DNA of 64,000 nucleotides from Lewinellaceae bacterium SD302 (GCA_002591745.1 PDLQ01000014.1:59217-123216); one strand, 5' to 3'. Positions 41,529 to 51,066 are shown, counted from the first letter of the stretch. Notes: generated by a model not told the origin, from the letters alone. Numbers and translations are program-made.

Positions 41529-44012
41529 ATGGTGAAAGCCTTACCTAAGCTTTTTCTGCTGTTTGTATTCTTCTGTGTTTCCTTCGTGGTAAACGCCCAG
41601 GTGACGACTATCCAGTTACAAACGTTTACGGATGAACCGGTAAGCCATACCTTCCTTTCCGCCAACACACCGGCCATTTCGATGACGCCCGAAAACGGGA
41701 CAATTACCGTCGAACCCACTCTACCATTCACTTACGAGTTCACCTATACTCCTGATCCAGGTTTTAACGGCCCCAACGAGTCGCGGATTCTTTACTTCCC
41801 GCTGGAACTGCCCGGATTTTCATTGCTACGCTTCGAAATTTCCGTAGATCCTTTGATCCTTAACGCCAATCACGACAACGCCACCACCCTGCAGGGGGAT
41901 CCGGTAATGATCGATGTACTGGCTAACGACGAATCCTCTACCGGCATTTTGAGTCTGGCTTCCGCCCCGGCCGTCAATGGGGGAACGGCCGAATTGGTCG
42001 GTGACCAAATCGTCTTTACACCCGATGCGGATTTCACGGGCCTAACGGATTTCAATTACGTTGTCTGTGCCCAGAATGAAGGCTTCGATTACTGTAAGAC
42101 GGGCACCGTCAGTGTCAATGTGTTGAGTAATTTCGGTGTTGCCGCCCAGGATACCACCAAAGTTTTCGTTAAACGAACTTCGGTTTATGGATCAGGAGCT
42201 TACATCCTCGCTCCGGATAATTACACGCTTAGTGCACCACCCGTTAATGGAGTGCTGGATAACAGCGGTACCATTCCAGTTTATCGACCACTACCTGGTC
42301 ATGTTGGAATCGAATACCTTACTTATACTAATAGTTCTGACGACATAGTCTTTGAGGTCGAAACTCTCGACTTTGTAGATAATGACTTTTCCGTAGCCGA
42401 TCGGGTGTACACCTCTGAGGATAACCCGGTTTCTCTCAATGTGCTGGCCAATGACCTTTACGGTGGTTTTGCGGGCTGTGTCAGTTTCGATCCTCCTGCC
42501 TTTGGTACACTGGAAGTGGGAGGTTCTGCTGGACAGGTAACGTACACACCTCCGGCAGGCTGGTCCGGTGTTGATCGCTTTACTTACACCTCCTTTCCTC
42601 CCGGGTGCCCTCCCGGAGAAAGTGAAACGGAAGAAGTAACGGTCGTTATTTCCAACTTCCGCCCGGCTGCTACTTCATTCAGTCTCACAACTGCCAGTAA
42701 CGTAGCACTTCCTTTCACTTATGAAGGACCGAATGATAATGTTTCCTGGTCGCTGATCGATCCACCTTTCCTCGGAACCATTGAAGAAGATGCCACTACC
42801 GGCCAACTTACTTATCTACCCAACGAAGATGTAACCGGCAACGACTTTTTGAGCGTGCGCTGGTGTCTCGAGGACGCAGATGGTGAGTGCCTGGAAACCT
42901 TGGATGTCGGAGTGAGTATCAATGTCATGGGGGCCGGAGGTGACGTCGCGGATTGTCAGGACGGAGAAGACTGTGTGTGGCCCGGTGATACGAACCTCGA
43001 TGGTTTGGTCGACCTTTCTGATTTATTGCCCGTTGGCTTTTACATGGGAAGTGCCGGTACGCCGCGAACTTCCGCCGAGCCAGGTTCTTGGGCTCCGCAG
43101 GAATCGGAGGATTGGGATGAAACTGACAATGGAATTAATCGCAAGCACGTAGATGCTGACGGCGATCAGTTCGTAACAGCTTTAGATACTCAGGTCATCG
43201 TCGATAACTTGGGAATGGTGAGCAGTATTCATCCGGATATCTTGCCGGTAGCTGATTACGAGATCATTCTGTACGGCGATATTTTTGGAGAACCAGGAGA
43301 CATTGCTGAAATCGATGTGTATCTCGGTACTAACTACATCGGTCTTGAAGATGTTGCTGGATTTATCTTCCCGTTCAATTACGATACCAGTTACATTGAC
43401 GCTTCTTCAGTAACTATCGATTACATGGAAGATAGCTGGTTGAGCTACGATTCACCGGTAATTAGTGTGCAAAATAACGATACCATTGCTGGATTACTGA
43501 GTTCCGCCTACGTAAGAACATCAGGCGTAACTACTAGTGGTTATGGGCAAGTCGCTAAACTTTATATCGGTCTTGAAGACGTTGCCGGCTTCCGCCCCGA
43601 ACCCGGGCAAACCATCACCCATACCACGACTGTGGGCGGTGGTATGGCAGAATCCATGACCGGTGGCGCTCACCGCAGTGCGGTCCGTGTTAGTCCGTTA
43701 GATATCACTATTGTACAGAGTGCAGCCCCCAGTCAGCCTGGCCTCAGCCAAAGCATCGAGTCTTTCCTCGACGAAAAGCTAAAGACTTTCCCCAACCCGA
43801 CTTCCGATCGCCTCACGGTGCACCTTAACGGACAGCGGGAGTTTACCGACCTAAAAATGATCGACCTTACCGGTCGTGTAATTGAAAACTACCGAGGCAC
43901 GGCCACTAATCACCGTGTTCTTGATTTAAGTGCATATCCTATCGGCATTTATACCCTGCAGATAACCACGGCCGAGGGAGTAATATCCCGTAAAATTGAA
44001 GTGATCCGCTAG
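41529..44012 (+). CDS. Secreted Ig/cohesin/dockerin-like protein with T9SS type A sorting domain
   Basis: An 827-aa protein. A signal peptide of about 24 residues is followed by a chain of Ig- or cadherin-like domains (about 25-470) with the tandem pattern DVLANDES and TPDADFTGLTDFNYV. Two dockerin-like calcium loops come next (GDTNLDGLVDLSD near 487 and DADGDQFVTALD near 538). A cohesin-like beta-sandwich (about 570-730) contains the repeated GLEDVAGF at two places. The C-terminal type A sorting domain (FPNPTSDRLTVHL to GIYTLQI, last 75 residues) is recognised by the type IX secretion system. Cohesin and dockerin features in one protein suggest self-assembly or surface attachment, which is inference. 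Transcription ends at the bidirectional terminator 44262-44292. Confidence 0.88.
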   Translation: MVKALPKLFLLFVFFCVSFVVNAQVTTIQLQTFTDEPVSHTFLSANTPAISMTPENGTITVEPTLPFTYEFTYTPDPGFNGPNESRILYFPLELPGFSLLRFEISVDPLILNANHDNATTLQGDPVMIDVLANDESSTGILSLASAPAVNGGTAELVGDQIVFTPDADFTGLTDFNYVVCAQNEGFDYCKTGTVSVNVLSNFGVAAQDTTKVFVKRTSVYGSGAYILAPDNYTLSAPPVNGVLDNSGTIPVYRPLPGHVGIEYLTYTNSSDDIVFEVETLDFVDNDFSVADRVYTSEDNPVSLNVLANDLYGGFAGCVSFDPPAFGTLEVGGSAGQVTYTPPAGWSGVDRFTYTSFPPGCPPGESETEEVTVVISNFRPAATSFSLTTASNVALPFTYEGPNDNVSWSLIDPPFLGTIEEDATTGQLTYLPNEDVTGNDFLSVRWCLEDADGECLETLDVGVSINVMGAGGDVADCQDGEDCVWPGDTNLDGLVDLSDLLPVGFYMGSAGTPRTSAEPGSWAPQESEDWDETDNGINRKHVDADGDQFVTALDTQVIVDNLGMVSSIHPDILPVADYEIILYGDIFGEPGDIAEIDVYLGTNYIGLEDVAGFIFPFNYDTSYIDASSVTIDYMEDSWLSYDSPVISVQNNDTIAGLLSSAYVRTSGVTTSGYGQVAKLYIGLEDVAGFRPEPGQTITHTTTVGGGMAESMTGGAHRSAVRVSPLDITIVQSAAPSQPGLSQSIESFLDEKLKTFPNPTSDRLTVHLNGQREFTDLKMIDLTGRVIENYRGTATNHRVLDLSAYPIGIYTLQITTAEGVISRKIEVIR

Positions 44013-44261
44013 CAACTATCCGGGGCGATGGCTGGGTTAGACCGGCCTGCTTTGCCCGGAACGTAATCTCCTGAATAAATATCTCTGCGGACACCCATTA
44101 TTTTCCATCCCAACCGATTTTTTGAGAAGACAGATAAACACGCACAAGCTGAGTTGCTACCCTTCGTAGTTAGCTCTAATCGGTGCCGCGCTTTTCGCGG
44201 CCTTGCCACGCTCCGTTGATTATCTACCCGGAATCTGGCAATTTCAATCATTGCTAATTTT
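44013..44261. other. Spacer with a small GC hairpin
   Basis: About 250 bp without a supported gene. A GCCGCG stem at 44185-44190 pairs with CGCGGC at 44196-44201 around a CTTTT loop. Another region, GAGTTGCTACCCTTCGTAGTTAG near 44150, resembles the 19-bp motif but is too degenerate to call. Confidence 0.45.
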
Positions 44262-44292
44262 AAAGTTGTCTCCTCTGGAGGCAACTTTTTTT
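44262..44292. terminator. Bidirectional rho-independent terminator
   Basis: Twelve-bp stem (44262-44273 with 44277-44288, one G.T pair) and a TCT loop, followed by T7 on the plus strand and preceded by A-rich sequence, which serves the minus strand. It lies between the convergent T9SS protein and TamL genes. Confidence 0.88.
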
Positions 44293-44303
44293 ATTCATAC
44301 CAT

Positions 44304-46766
44304 TTAAAAAGGATATCCCAGGCCCAATTGCCAGTTTATCCGGAAATCATTAAAGTCATTCCAATAAAGCTTTTCGGGAATACTACCGCCTTCCGGCCGC
44401 TCACTGGGGTAGTTATAACGAAGGGGGATCGCTGCATCAAGACGGAAAATAAAGTAGGACAGATCAATCCGAATACCCGTGCCTCCCCCGATGGCCAGCT
44501 GGCGGTAAAAAGGCTGATGATGAAACTCAACGCCATCACAGGTATAGGAAGTCTTACCGAAACGAAACTGTGAGCCACAGCGTCCGCTCTCCTCCCTTTG
44601 AACGGTCCATACGTTACCAATGTCGACGAAGAAAGCACCCCGTAGCTGCCAGAATAGCTTGTAGCGATACTCCAGGTTGAATTCCAATTGTAAGTCGCCG
44701 GTTTGATACAGTAGCCGGTTGGCCCGGTCGCCCCGACGCAGCAGGCTCAAGGAGTCTACAAAACCACCTGGCCCCAGCCCACGCAAATCCCAGGCACGCA
44801 TACTATTGGCCCCGCCCGCCGCAAATTGTTTAACGTAGGGCACGGCTTCGGAATTTCCGAAGGGCCTGGCGATGGCAAACAAAAATCGACTGGCCAGGCT
44901 ATTACGTTCATCGTATTGCTGAAAAAAACGAATATCGAAACGCCCACTTATGTATTGGGCATAGGTAGCACCTTCGCGAGGACGAAAGACCGTATTGTTA
45001 TTGCTAATGGCGTTGTAAAGCTGGTTAGCCGCGTAGATTTCAGCTCCCGAAGTCTCTAGGTTGATCAAAAAATTGACCCGTTCGCCACGGAGACCAGTAC
45101 GTCCTTCCCGGCGGTACTCTAGTCCACGGAACAAGCCACTAACGAAGTATTGCTCACCAAAACTTCTTTGAAGGAAAGGATTGTTGAGGAGGATCGTATC
45201 CCAGAGTGGCTCGGTACGTGGAATTAATAAGTCAACGGCAGCATGATCGATCGAGTAACTGGTCGTAGACGATATATTCATGTTATAACCATAGCGCGAA
45301 TTCAGCTGAGTATAAGCATAGTAATCGCGGATCAGGAGATATTCAGCTCCAAGGCTAAAACGAGTCGTTGCCTGATCGGTCATGGCCGTATAAAAACGAT
45401 CACTGATGAGTCCTTTTCCTTTGCCGTGCGTTAGTTTATACAGCCCAAGGTAATCCCGGAAACGGGGAAGGAAAATATTGGAATTCGCTCCAATGTCCAC
45501 AGTATTGAAGAATCGATTGTCGTTGGGGCTTACTTCCGGGTTCACTTCAATACCGGCCCTCAGCGTAGTGACCAGTAATTCCGCTCCGCCAAAAAGATTG
45601 CGGTTACGGAAGGAGGGACTGACCCCGAGGCCAATGAGGTTGGGCGCACCCGTTGCCCGACGATTAGTGTAGCTAACGTCAAAGGAGGCCCCTAGTTCCA
45701 TTTTGAAGTTTGGGGTAAGCTGAATTACGTAGTTCAGAACCGATTCATCAGTTGTGTCTCTCAACTGATTGATCCTCACAAACCGGAAGATGCCTAGTCC
45801 ACCTAACTCCCGATTAGACTTGTCGAAGTCGGCCTTGCTGTAGTATTCTCCGGGGCGTAAAAAAAGGTTGTCCAGTAGTGTCCCGGGCTCGACGCTGATA
45901 CGCCCGCGTTGATAATTAAAATGGACGCCATCTACAATTGTGTCAATCGGAACAGCGCGACCATTTTCTGGAAGCCCGAGTTGATAATCGGCATAAACGT
46001 CAATCCTTCCTACTCGGTAGCGCACGTGTTTTTCGGCGTTACGTGGTGGTAATATTTTTAGGTAAAGGTCGGCCAGCCCGGTTTGTTGAAAAGTATCTAC
46101 TTCCAATTGATCAAAGGCCGTGTTGTAGAGAAATGCATAGCCCCGGTTGCGTAAATAGCGACTGATTCGTTCTTTCTCCTGATCGTAAACGTTCAGATCC
46201 AGTGGCTTTCCCTTTTCAAGTAATGTGCCAGGAGCAGCTTCCTGAAGTAAACTGTCCAGGTCGGAGAGTGAGCTGCTGAAATTTACATTATTGATAATGG
46301 TCCGACGACCAGGCTTGGCGTAATACGTCAATCCGATTTTCTTATTTCGATATGCATCGGCTTCGTGGTAGACTTCAGCATCGAAAAACCCGTGATACTG
46401 TAGATAGGATTGCATAGCCGTAGCAGTTGCCGAACTCAGGGAGTCAGAATAGATAGTGGGAGGCTGGCCAATTGTGTTTCTCAGGAAACGATCAATGCCA
46501 GTGGTATCCTTCGGTTTGCTATTAGCCAGAAAGAAGTGTTCGCGGGGAAAGAGAAAAAGAAAATTTTCGTTAGGCGACTGTTTGGTCAATGTGCCAAGCT
46601 CGTATATGAGGTCTCCTTTGTTGGGAATCTTTTTGGCATCGAGCAGTTGTACTTCCTGTTTTGTGAGCAGCTCCTCGTCTTCCGTCAGATATTTAGTAGT
46701 ATTGCAAGAGGTCAGCAGGGCAAATAGCCCGGCCACGACCAGGTATCCAATACGCGATCTTACCAT
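44304..46766 (-). CDS. tamL: TamL-type BamA-related outer-membrane lipoprotein
   Basis: An 820-aa protein: lipoprotein signal (LLTSC, Cys about 21), then POTRA-like repeats (about 30-330: FRYVKGKPL-like LLEKGKPLDLNVYDQEKERI, RNRGYAFLY), and a C-terminal BamA/Omp85 barrel that ends in the aromatic WQLGLGYPF. TamL is the lipidated TamA relative of Bacteroidota; with TamB it helps insert outer-membrane proteins or lipids. The barrel has GFDSLSLLRRGDRANRL and DIGNVWTVQ landmarks. The gene is convergent with the T9SS protein and divergent from the methyltransferase gene. Start: the ATG at 46766 gives the shortest lipoprotein signal; three further in-frame ATGs lie upstream, inside the next gene. 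Confidence 0.85.
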   Translation of the reverse strand: MVRSRIGYLVVAGLFALLTSCNTTKYLTEDEELLTKQEVQLLDAKKIPNKGDLIYELGTLTKQSPNENFLFLFPREHFFLANSKPKDTTGIDRFLRNTIGQPPTIYSDSLSSATATAMQSYLQYHGFFDAEVYHEADAYRNKKIGLTYYAKPGRRTIINNVNFSSSLSDLDSLLQEAAPGTLLEKGKPLDLNVYDQEKERISRYLRNRGYAFLYNTAFDQLEVDTFQQTGLADLYLKILPPRNAEKHVRYRVGRIDVYADYQLGLPENGRAVPIDTIVDGVHFNYQRGRISVEPGTLLDNLFLRPGEYYSKADFDKSNRELGGLGIFRFVRINQLRDTTDESVLNYVIQLTPNFKMELGASFDVSYTNRRATGAPNLIGLGVSPSFRNRNLFGGAELLVTTLRAGIEVNPEVSPNDNRFFNTVDIGANSNIFLPRFRDYLGLYKLTHGKGKGLISDRFYTAMTDQATTRFSLGAEYLLIRDYYAYTQLNSRYGYNMNISSTTSYSIDHAAVDLLIPRTEPLWDTILLNNPFLQRSFGEQYFVSGLFRGLEYRREGRTGLRGERVNFLINLETSGAEIYAANQLYNAISNNNTVFRPREGATYAQYISGRFDIRFFQQYDERNSLASRFLFAIARPFGNSEAVPYVKQFAAGGANSMRAWDLRGLGPGGFVDSLSLLRRGDRANRLLYQTGDLQLEFNLEYRYKLFWQLRGAFFVDIGNVWTVQREESGRCGSQFRFGKTSYTCDGVEFHHQPFYRQLAIGGGTGIRIDLSYFIFRLDAAIPLRYNYPSERPEGGSIPEKLYWNDFNDFRINWQLGLGYPF

Positions 46767-47661
46767 GTCCATCAGCCAGTCTACCATCAAGTTCATAAGC
46801 AATCTGCAACGTAAGAAGTTCAGACAAAACTACCACAAATTCACCGTGGAAGGCACTAAGATAGTAGAGGAATTGCTGCAACAGGAACGATATAGGGTCG
46901 ATAAGTTGTACGCGACGACCTCATGGTTGTCGGAAAATTTGGTTGACTATCAACTCCGAGGAGATCGCGACGATCTGCGCAGCAAAAGTAGCAGAGTTGA
47001 AGATAAGCCCGACGCTGAACTGCTTTCGGTTGAAGAACGACCCGCTAAATGGCTGCAGCAGCCTCAGGTAACCGAAATTACGGAAAGAGAGCTAAAGAAA
47101 ATATCGGCTTTATCTACACCGAATCAAGTGCTGGCCGTCGTAGATATGCCTGCCGCGAAACCAGGGATTTTCGACTCAGACAAAAAGCATGGCTACTTTG
47201 CTAGCCAGGACAGCACTGATTCTGGTTGGAGTCTATATTTAGATGGCCTGCAAAGCCCCGCAAACCTGGGTGCCATTTTGCGCGTAGCTGATTGGTTCGG
47301 ATTTCAAAATGTGTTTGCTGGCCCCGGAACGGTAGACCTGTACAACCAAAAATCGGTACAGGCAACGATGGGTTGCTTTTTACGACTGGACTACCAAGAA
47401 GTAGAATTGGAAAAAATTTTGACCGCCCATCCTGAACTAGCTGTTTTTGCCGCAGATCTGAACGGGGAGAATATTTACACTTTTTCTGCTCCTTTATCAG
47501 GATTACTGGTCATTGGTAACGAAGGCCGTGGGATTCGGCCGGAAACGCGGGCGTTGGTGACCAACTATTTGAAAATTCCTAGGGCGAGAGGGCGGAAAGC
47601 CGAGAGCCTGAATGCGGCGGTGGCGACGGGGATTTTGTGCGGCTGGTTGGCTGGCGGATAG
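46765..47661 (+). CDS. TrmH/SpoU family RNA 2'-O-methyltransferase
   Basis: A 298-aa SAM-dependent methyltransferase of the SPOUT class. The N-terminal substrate-binding part starts MSISQSTIKFISNLQRKKFR and EGTKIVEELL. The catalytic SPOUT domain begins at LYLDGLQSPANLGAILR and ends with VIGNEGRGIRPE, IPRARGRKAESLNAAVA, the knotted-domain SAM motifs. Two stretches look inserted: a 49-bp composite repeat (46944-46992, about residues 60-76) in a region of SRVEDKPDAELLSV, and a second motif copy (47188-47206, KHGYFASQDS) just before the catalytic domain. Both keep the frame. The tRNA or rRNA target is unknown. Confidence 0.88.
   Translation: MSISQSTIKFISNLQRKKFRQNYHKFTVEGTKIVEELLQQERYRVDKLYATTSWLSENLVDYQLRGDRDDLRSKSSRVEDKPDAELLSVEERPAKWLQQPQVTEITERELKKISALSTPNQVLAVVDMPAAKPGIFDSDKKHGYFASQDSTDSGWSLYLDGLQSPANLGAILRVADWFGFQNVFAGPGTVDLYNQKSVQATMGCFLRLDYQEVELEKILTAHPELAVFAADLNGENIYTFSAPLSGLLVIGNEGRGIRPETRALVTNYLKIPRARGRKAESLNAAVATGILCGWLAGG
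46944..46992 (-). repeat. 49-bp composite repeat inside the methyltransferase gene
   Basis: On the minus strand it begins GCTACTTTTGCTGCG and ends GGAGTTGATAGTCA. It is exactly 49 bp like the copies at 25146 and 60813, with roughly 70-75% identity. Confidence 0.7.
47188..47206 (+). repeat. Second 19-bp motif inside the methyltransferase gene
   Basis: CATGGCTACTTTGCTAGCC, which reads HGYFAS in the protein. It directly precedes the catalytic domain, in the place of a linker. Confidence 0.65.
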
Positions 47662-47697
47662 GATTTAAGACGGAAGCCTATAAACACATCACCCGTT

Positions 47698-50577
47698 CTA
47701 CAAGAACTCCCCCGTATAACTCCCCTCAAACCCCTTCAATTCCTCTGGCCGTCCGGCGAAAACTACTTGGCCGCCGTCCTTGCCGCCTTCAGGACCTAAG
47801 TCGATAACGTAATCTGCGTTACGGATCACGTCGATGTTGTGTTCTACCACAACTACCGTATGGCCCTGCTCCACCAGTGCGTTGAGCGCGTCCAGCAAGA
47901 TGGCTACGTCATGGAAGTGCAGACCGGTCGTTGGTTCGTCAAAAATGAAGAATATGTGGTCTTTGCTGTTGCGGCTTTGCAGGAAGCTGGCCAGTTTAAC
48001 CCTTTGGGCCTCCCCACCGCTGAGGGTACTGCTGGACTGTCCCAAAGTAACGTAGCCCAGGCCAACGTCCTGGAGAGGCTTTAGTCTATTGACAACCTCC
48101 TTTACCTCGGCGAAGAACTCAATGGCTTCGTCTACACTCAGATTAAGAATTTGGGCGATGTTCTTGCCATTGAATTCTACGTCTAATAACTCTTTTTTGA
48201 AACGGGCGCCGTTACATTCTTCACAGACCAGCGCCACATCGGCCAGGAACTGCATTTCCACAATTTGCTCCCCCTCTCCCTTGCAAGTGTCACAGCGTCC
48301 GCCGTCGACGTTAAAGGAGTAATTTCCGGCGGTATAGCCACGGATCTTCGAAAGTTGTTGATTGGCCATCAGGTTACGAATGGCATCGTAAGCCTTTACA
48401 TAAGTGACCGGGTTAGACCGGCTACTACGTCCGATCGGGCTCTGGTTCACCATTTCCACCTTTGTGATCCGGCCTAAGTCACCCTCTAGTCCAGAATGTG
48501 GCCCCGGAGCCGTGGCGCTGCCTTCGCCCAACTTCCGTCGCAGGGCAGGGTAGAGAATACCTTTCACCAAACTGGTCTTGCCACTACCGGACACCCCTGA
48601 GATCACGGTCAAAGAGTTCAGTGGAATCCTGGCGTCGATCTTTTTAAGGTTGTGCATCCGCGCACCCTTTACCTCGATCCAGTCGATGAGCTTACGCTTC
48701 TGCTCCGGTACGGGCACCGACATTTGACCGCTCATGTATTTAGTCGTCAGACTCTCCGTGGCTTCGGTGTGAATGTCTTCGTAAGGGCCGGCGAAAATCA
48801 CCTCGCCACCAAAACGCCCCGCTTTCGGCCCAATATCGATCAGGTAATCAGCCGCAGCGATGATACCTTCTTCGTGCTCTACTACCAGTACGGTGTTGCC
48901 CAGGTCGCGTAATCGCCGCATAACTCTCACCAACCGCTCGGTATCGCGGGGGTGTAATCCTACGCTGGGTTCATCCAGGATATACATGCTGGCGGTCAGG
49001 TTGCTACCGAGGGTACGGGTCAGGTTGATCCGTTGACTTTCACCGCCACTCAGTCCTGCGCTAAGTCGGTTTAAGCTAAGATAACTCAGTCCCAGGTCAC
49101 ACATATTGCCCAAGCGATTTCTGATCTCCAATAGCAGCCGTCTGGCGATCTGAGCGTCATGTTCGTTCAACTCCAGCTGCTGAAAATACTCCAGTAACTC
49201 ATTGATCGGCAGGTCCACCAGGGCCGTGATCGGCTTGCCGGCAATCTTAACGTAGTTTGCCTCCGGCCGCAGCCTTCCTCCCTTGCAGGTGTAGCAAAGC
49301 GTCCGCCCTCGGTAACGGGCCAGCATCACGCGATTCTGAATCTTATAGGTCTTTTTCTTCAGGTCATTGAAGAAATCGTGGATGCCGGCCACCTTGAGAT
49401 TTCCGTCCCAGAGCAATTCTTTTTGCTCGTCATTCAGGTCTTCATAGGCGGTGTGTACGGGAAAGTCGGTCTTGTTGGCAGCCCGCACAAAATCACGTTT
49501 CCACTGTCCAAAAGTCTCTCCGCTCCAGGGAGCTACGGCACCATCGTAAACCGATAGGGTAGGGTTGGGGATCACTTTGTTTTCGTCGATGCCCATCGTC
49601 CGGCTGAACCCTTCGCAGGTAGGACAAGCACCGAAGGGATTATTAAAGTTGAAGAGCGACGGACTAGGCTCGATGAAGGTCATCTCGTCGAGTTCGAAAC
49701 GGTTGTTGAAGGCCGCCCATTCCGGTAATTCTTTGCCTTCTTCCGGCAGTGGTATCAAGATTGCTTCCCCCTGACATTCTGCGAAGGCCGTATTAACCGA
49801 ATCCGCAATCCGGCGCTGATTGTCTTCGTCTTCTGAATCAACCACAAAACGGTCGATCAGCAAAAGCACCTGCTCTTCCGTATCCAGGCTGTTCAAGGTT
49901 TTGTCCAGCACTGCTACCCCGTCCGCCTCACCGTCAGGCCGGGCAGGTCCGTTAGCCAAAAAATCTTCAATCTGGGTTACTTCTTCCTCCGCCAGAATTC
50001 TGGTGTAGCCCTTTTGTTGTAGCAATTCCAGTTCTTGCCGCAAGGTGCGATCGCCATAATCCGTCGGGATCGGGCCAAACAACTGCACACGAGTGCCTTC
50101 TGGCAGGCTCATGATATAATCGACTACGTCACTGACGCTGTGCCGCTTCACTTCATCACCACTTACGGGACTGTAGGTACGGCCCACACGGGCGTAGAGG
50201 AGGCGTAAGTAATCGTAAATTTCCGTCAGGGTTCCCACAGTGGAGCGGGCGTTAGCCGTCGCCGTCTTCTGTTCGATAGCAATGGCCGGGCAAATACCAC
50301 GGATGTAGTCCACGTCCGGCTTTTTCATCCGCATCAGGAATTGGCGGGCATAGCTACTCAGGCTTTCCACGTAGCGTCGCTGCCCTTCGGCAAACAGCGT
50401 GTCCATGGTGATGCTCGACTTCCCCGAACCGCTCACCCCGGTCACTACCACCAACTGATTTTTGGGAATGGTCAGGTCGATATTCTTCAGGTTGTTCGCC
50501 CGCGCGCCCTTAATATGGATGCCGGTGCGCAGATCCTGCGGTAAAATGTCTTCCTCGGGGACGGATTTAAATGCCAT
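47698..50577 (-). CDS. uvrA: UvrABC excinuclease subunit A
   Basis: A 959-aa DNA damage sensor of nucleotide excision repair, a full-length tandem ABC ATPase. Walker A 1 is GVSGSGKSS (about 47-55), and Walker A 2 is GVSGSGKTS (about 640). Signature loops are LSGGESQRINL and LSGGEAQRVKL. Two zinc-finger modules are present: FGACPTCEGF and the CYTCKGG part in the first half, and GGRCDTCKGEG with CEECNGARF in the second. The N-terminus carries about 15 additional residues before the usual IKGARANNLKNID. The nearest start is ATG at 50577. A motif copy 100 bp upstream faces it. Confidence 0.95.
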   Translation of the reverse strand: MAFKSVPEEDILPQDLRTGIHIKGARANNLKNIDLTIPKNQLVVVTGVSGSGKSSITMDTLFAEGQRRYVESLSSYARQFLMRMKKPDVDYIRGICPAIAIEQKTATANARSTVGTLTEIYDYLRLLYARVGRTYSPVSGDEVKRHSVSDVVDYIMSLPEGTRVQLFGPIPTDYGDRTLRQELELLQQKGYTRILAEEEVTQIEDFLANGPARPDGEADGVAVLDKTLNSLDTEEQVLLLIDRFVVDSEDEDNQRRIADSVNTAFAECQGEAILIPLPEEGKELPEWAAFNNRFELDEMTFIEPSPSLFNFNNPFGACPTCEGFSRTMGIDENKVIPNPTLSVYDGAVAPWSGETFGQWKRDFVRAANKTDFPVHTAYEDLNDEQKELLWDGNLKVAGIHDFFNDLKKKTYKIQNRVMLARYRGRTLCYTCKGGRLRPEANYVKIAGKPITALVDLPINELLEYFQQLELNEHDAQIARRLLLEIRNRLGNMCDLGLSYLSLNRLSAGLSGGESQRINLTRTLGSNLTASMYILDEPSVGLHPRDTERLVRVMRRLRDLGNTVLVVEHEEGIIAAADYLIDIGPKAGRFGGEVIFAGPYEDIHTEATESLTTKYMSGQMSVPVPEQKRKLIDWIEVKGARMHNLKKIDARIPLNSLTVISGVSGSGKTSLVKGILYPALRRKLGEGSATAPGPHSGLEGDLGRITKVEMVNQSPIGRSSRSNPVTYVKAYDAIRNLMANQQLSKIRGYTAGNYSFNVDGGRCDTCKGEGEQIVEMQFLADVALVCEECNGARFKKELLDVEFNGKNIAQILNLSVDEAIEFFAEVKEVVNRLKPLQDVGLGYVTLGQSSSTLSGGEAQRVKLASFLQSRNSKDHIFFIFDEPTTGLHFHDVAILLDALNALVEQGHTVVVVEHNIDVIRNADYVIDLGPEGGKDGGQVVFAGRPEELKGFEGSYTGEFL

Positions 50578-50676
50578 GTATCAGTGGGGTGGTTGCAACT
50601 TCATTAAAAGGTCTGGAAGTCACTTTTGTTTGCCGTACAAAGATACGAATTGTTTAAACGATTTGTTTTTATTTTT

Positions 50677-50694
50677 GCTAACAAAGTAGCAAGG
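50677..50694 (-). repeat. 19-bp motif before uvrA
   Basis: Minus-strand reading CCTTGCTACTTTGTTAGC, about 100 bp upstream of the uvrA ATG, facing it. It stands directly beside the inverted-repeat element at 50700. Confidence 0.8.
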
Positions 50695-50699
50695 TTATT

Positions 50700-50831
50700 A
50701 GCTCGTCCGCCGAGGCGGACCAGAGGGCCTGACTCGTCGGCCGAGCGGCTTTGTCCAATAATGAGAAACTTGGACTTTACTCCGCTCGGCCGACGAACCA
50801 GCTCGTGTACTCGCGTTTCGGCGGACGAGCT
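50700..50831. repeat. Nested inverted-repeat element in the uvrA-prfA spacer
   Basis: Outer arms are AGCTCGTCCGCCGA (50700-50713) and its exact complement (50818-50831). Inner perfect 15-bp arms are TCGTCGGCCGAGCGG (50734-50748) and complement (50782-50796), with a further GTCCA/TGGAC pair near the loop. It can form a long cruciform or hairpin of about 130 bp and is not a terminator because no T-run follows. MITE-like, but no target duplication was identified. Confidence 0.75.
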
Positions 50832-51066
50832 CTTACGAAATCATCCGTAGTTTATCCAGAAGCGATTCACGACTAAGTTGGGACGGTCCGATTGCCGGAT
50901 TGATAGCTTACTACTGTTTCATCCAATTTGCCGGCCCGTCCGACCTGGTGCTTAACCGGGCGGGAGCTTGCCTCCTGGTAAGTTGGACCGAACGTTTCTC
51001 CCAAAATCTCTGCTACTTCCCCTTCGGTGATCGTCACAGTAAGCGGTCATTGACGAACCAATGCGA
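50832..51066. other. Rest of the uvrA-prfA spacer
   Basis: About 235 bp of mostly non-coding sequence. The stretch near 50937-50980 (CCCGTCCGACCTGGTG, then GGGCGGGAGCTTGCCTCCTGG) resembles the sequence at 54370-54410, so part may be another decayed copy of the same spacer element. No open frame or tRNA seen. Confidence 0.4.

Noticed and set aside
44009..44284. 91-codon minus-strand frame
   Set aside because: It starts within the terminator hairpin 44262-44292 and overlaps the end of the T9SS protein gene.
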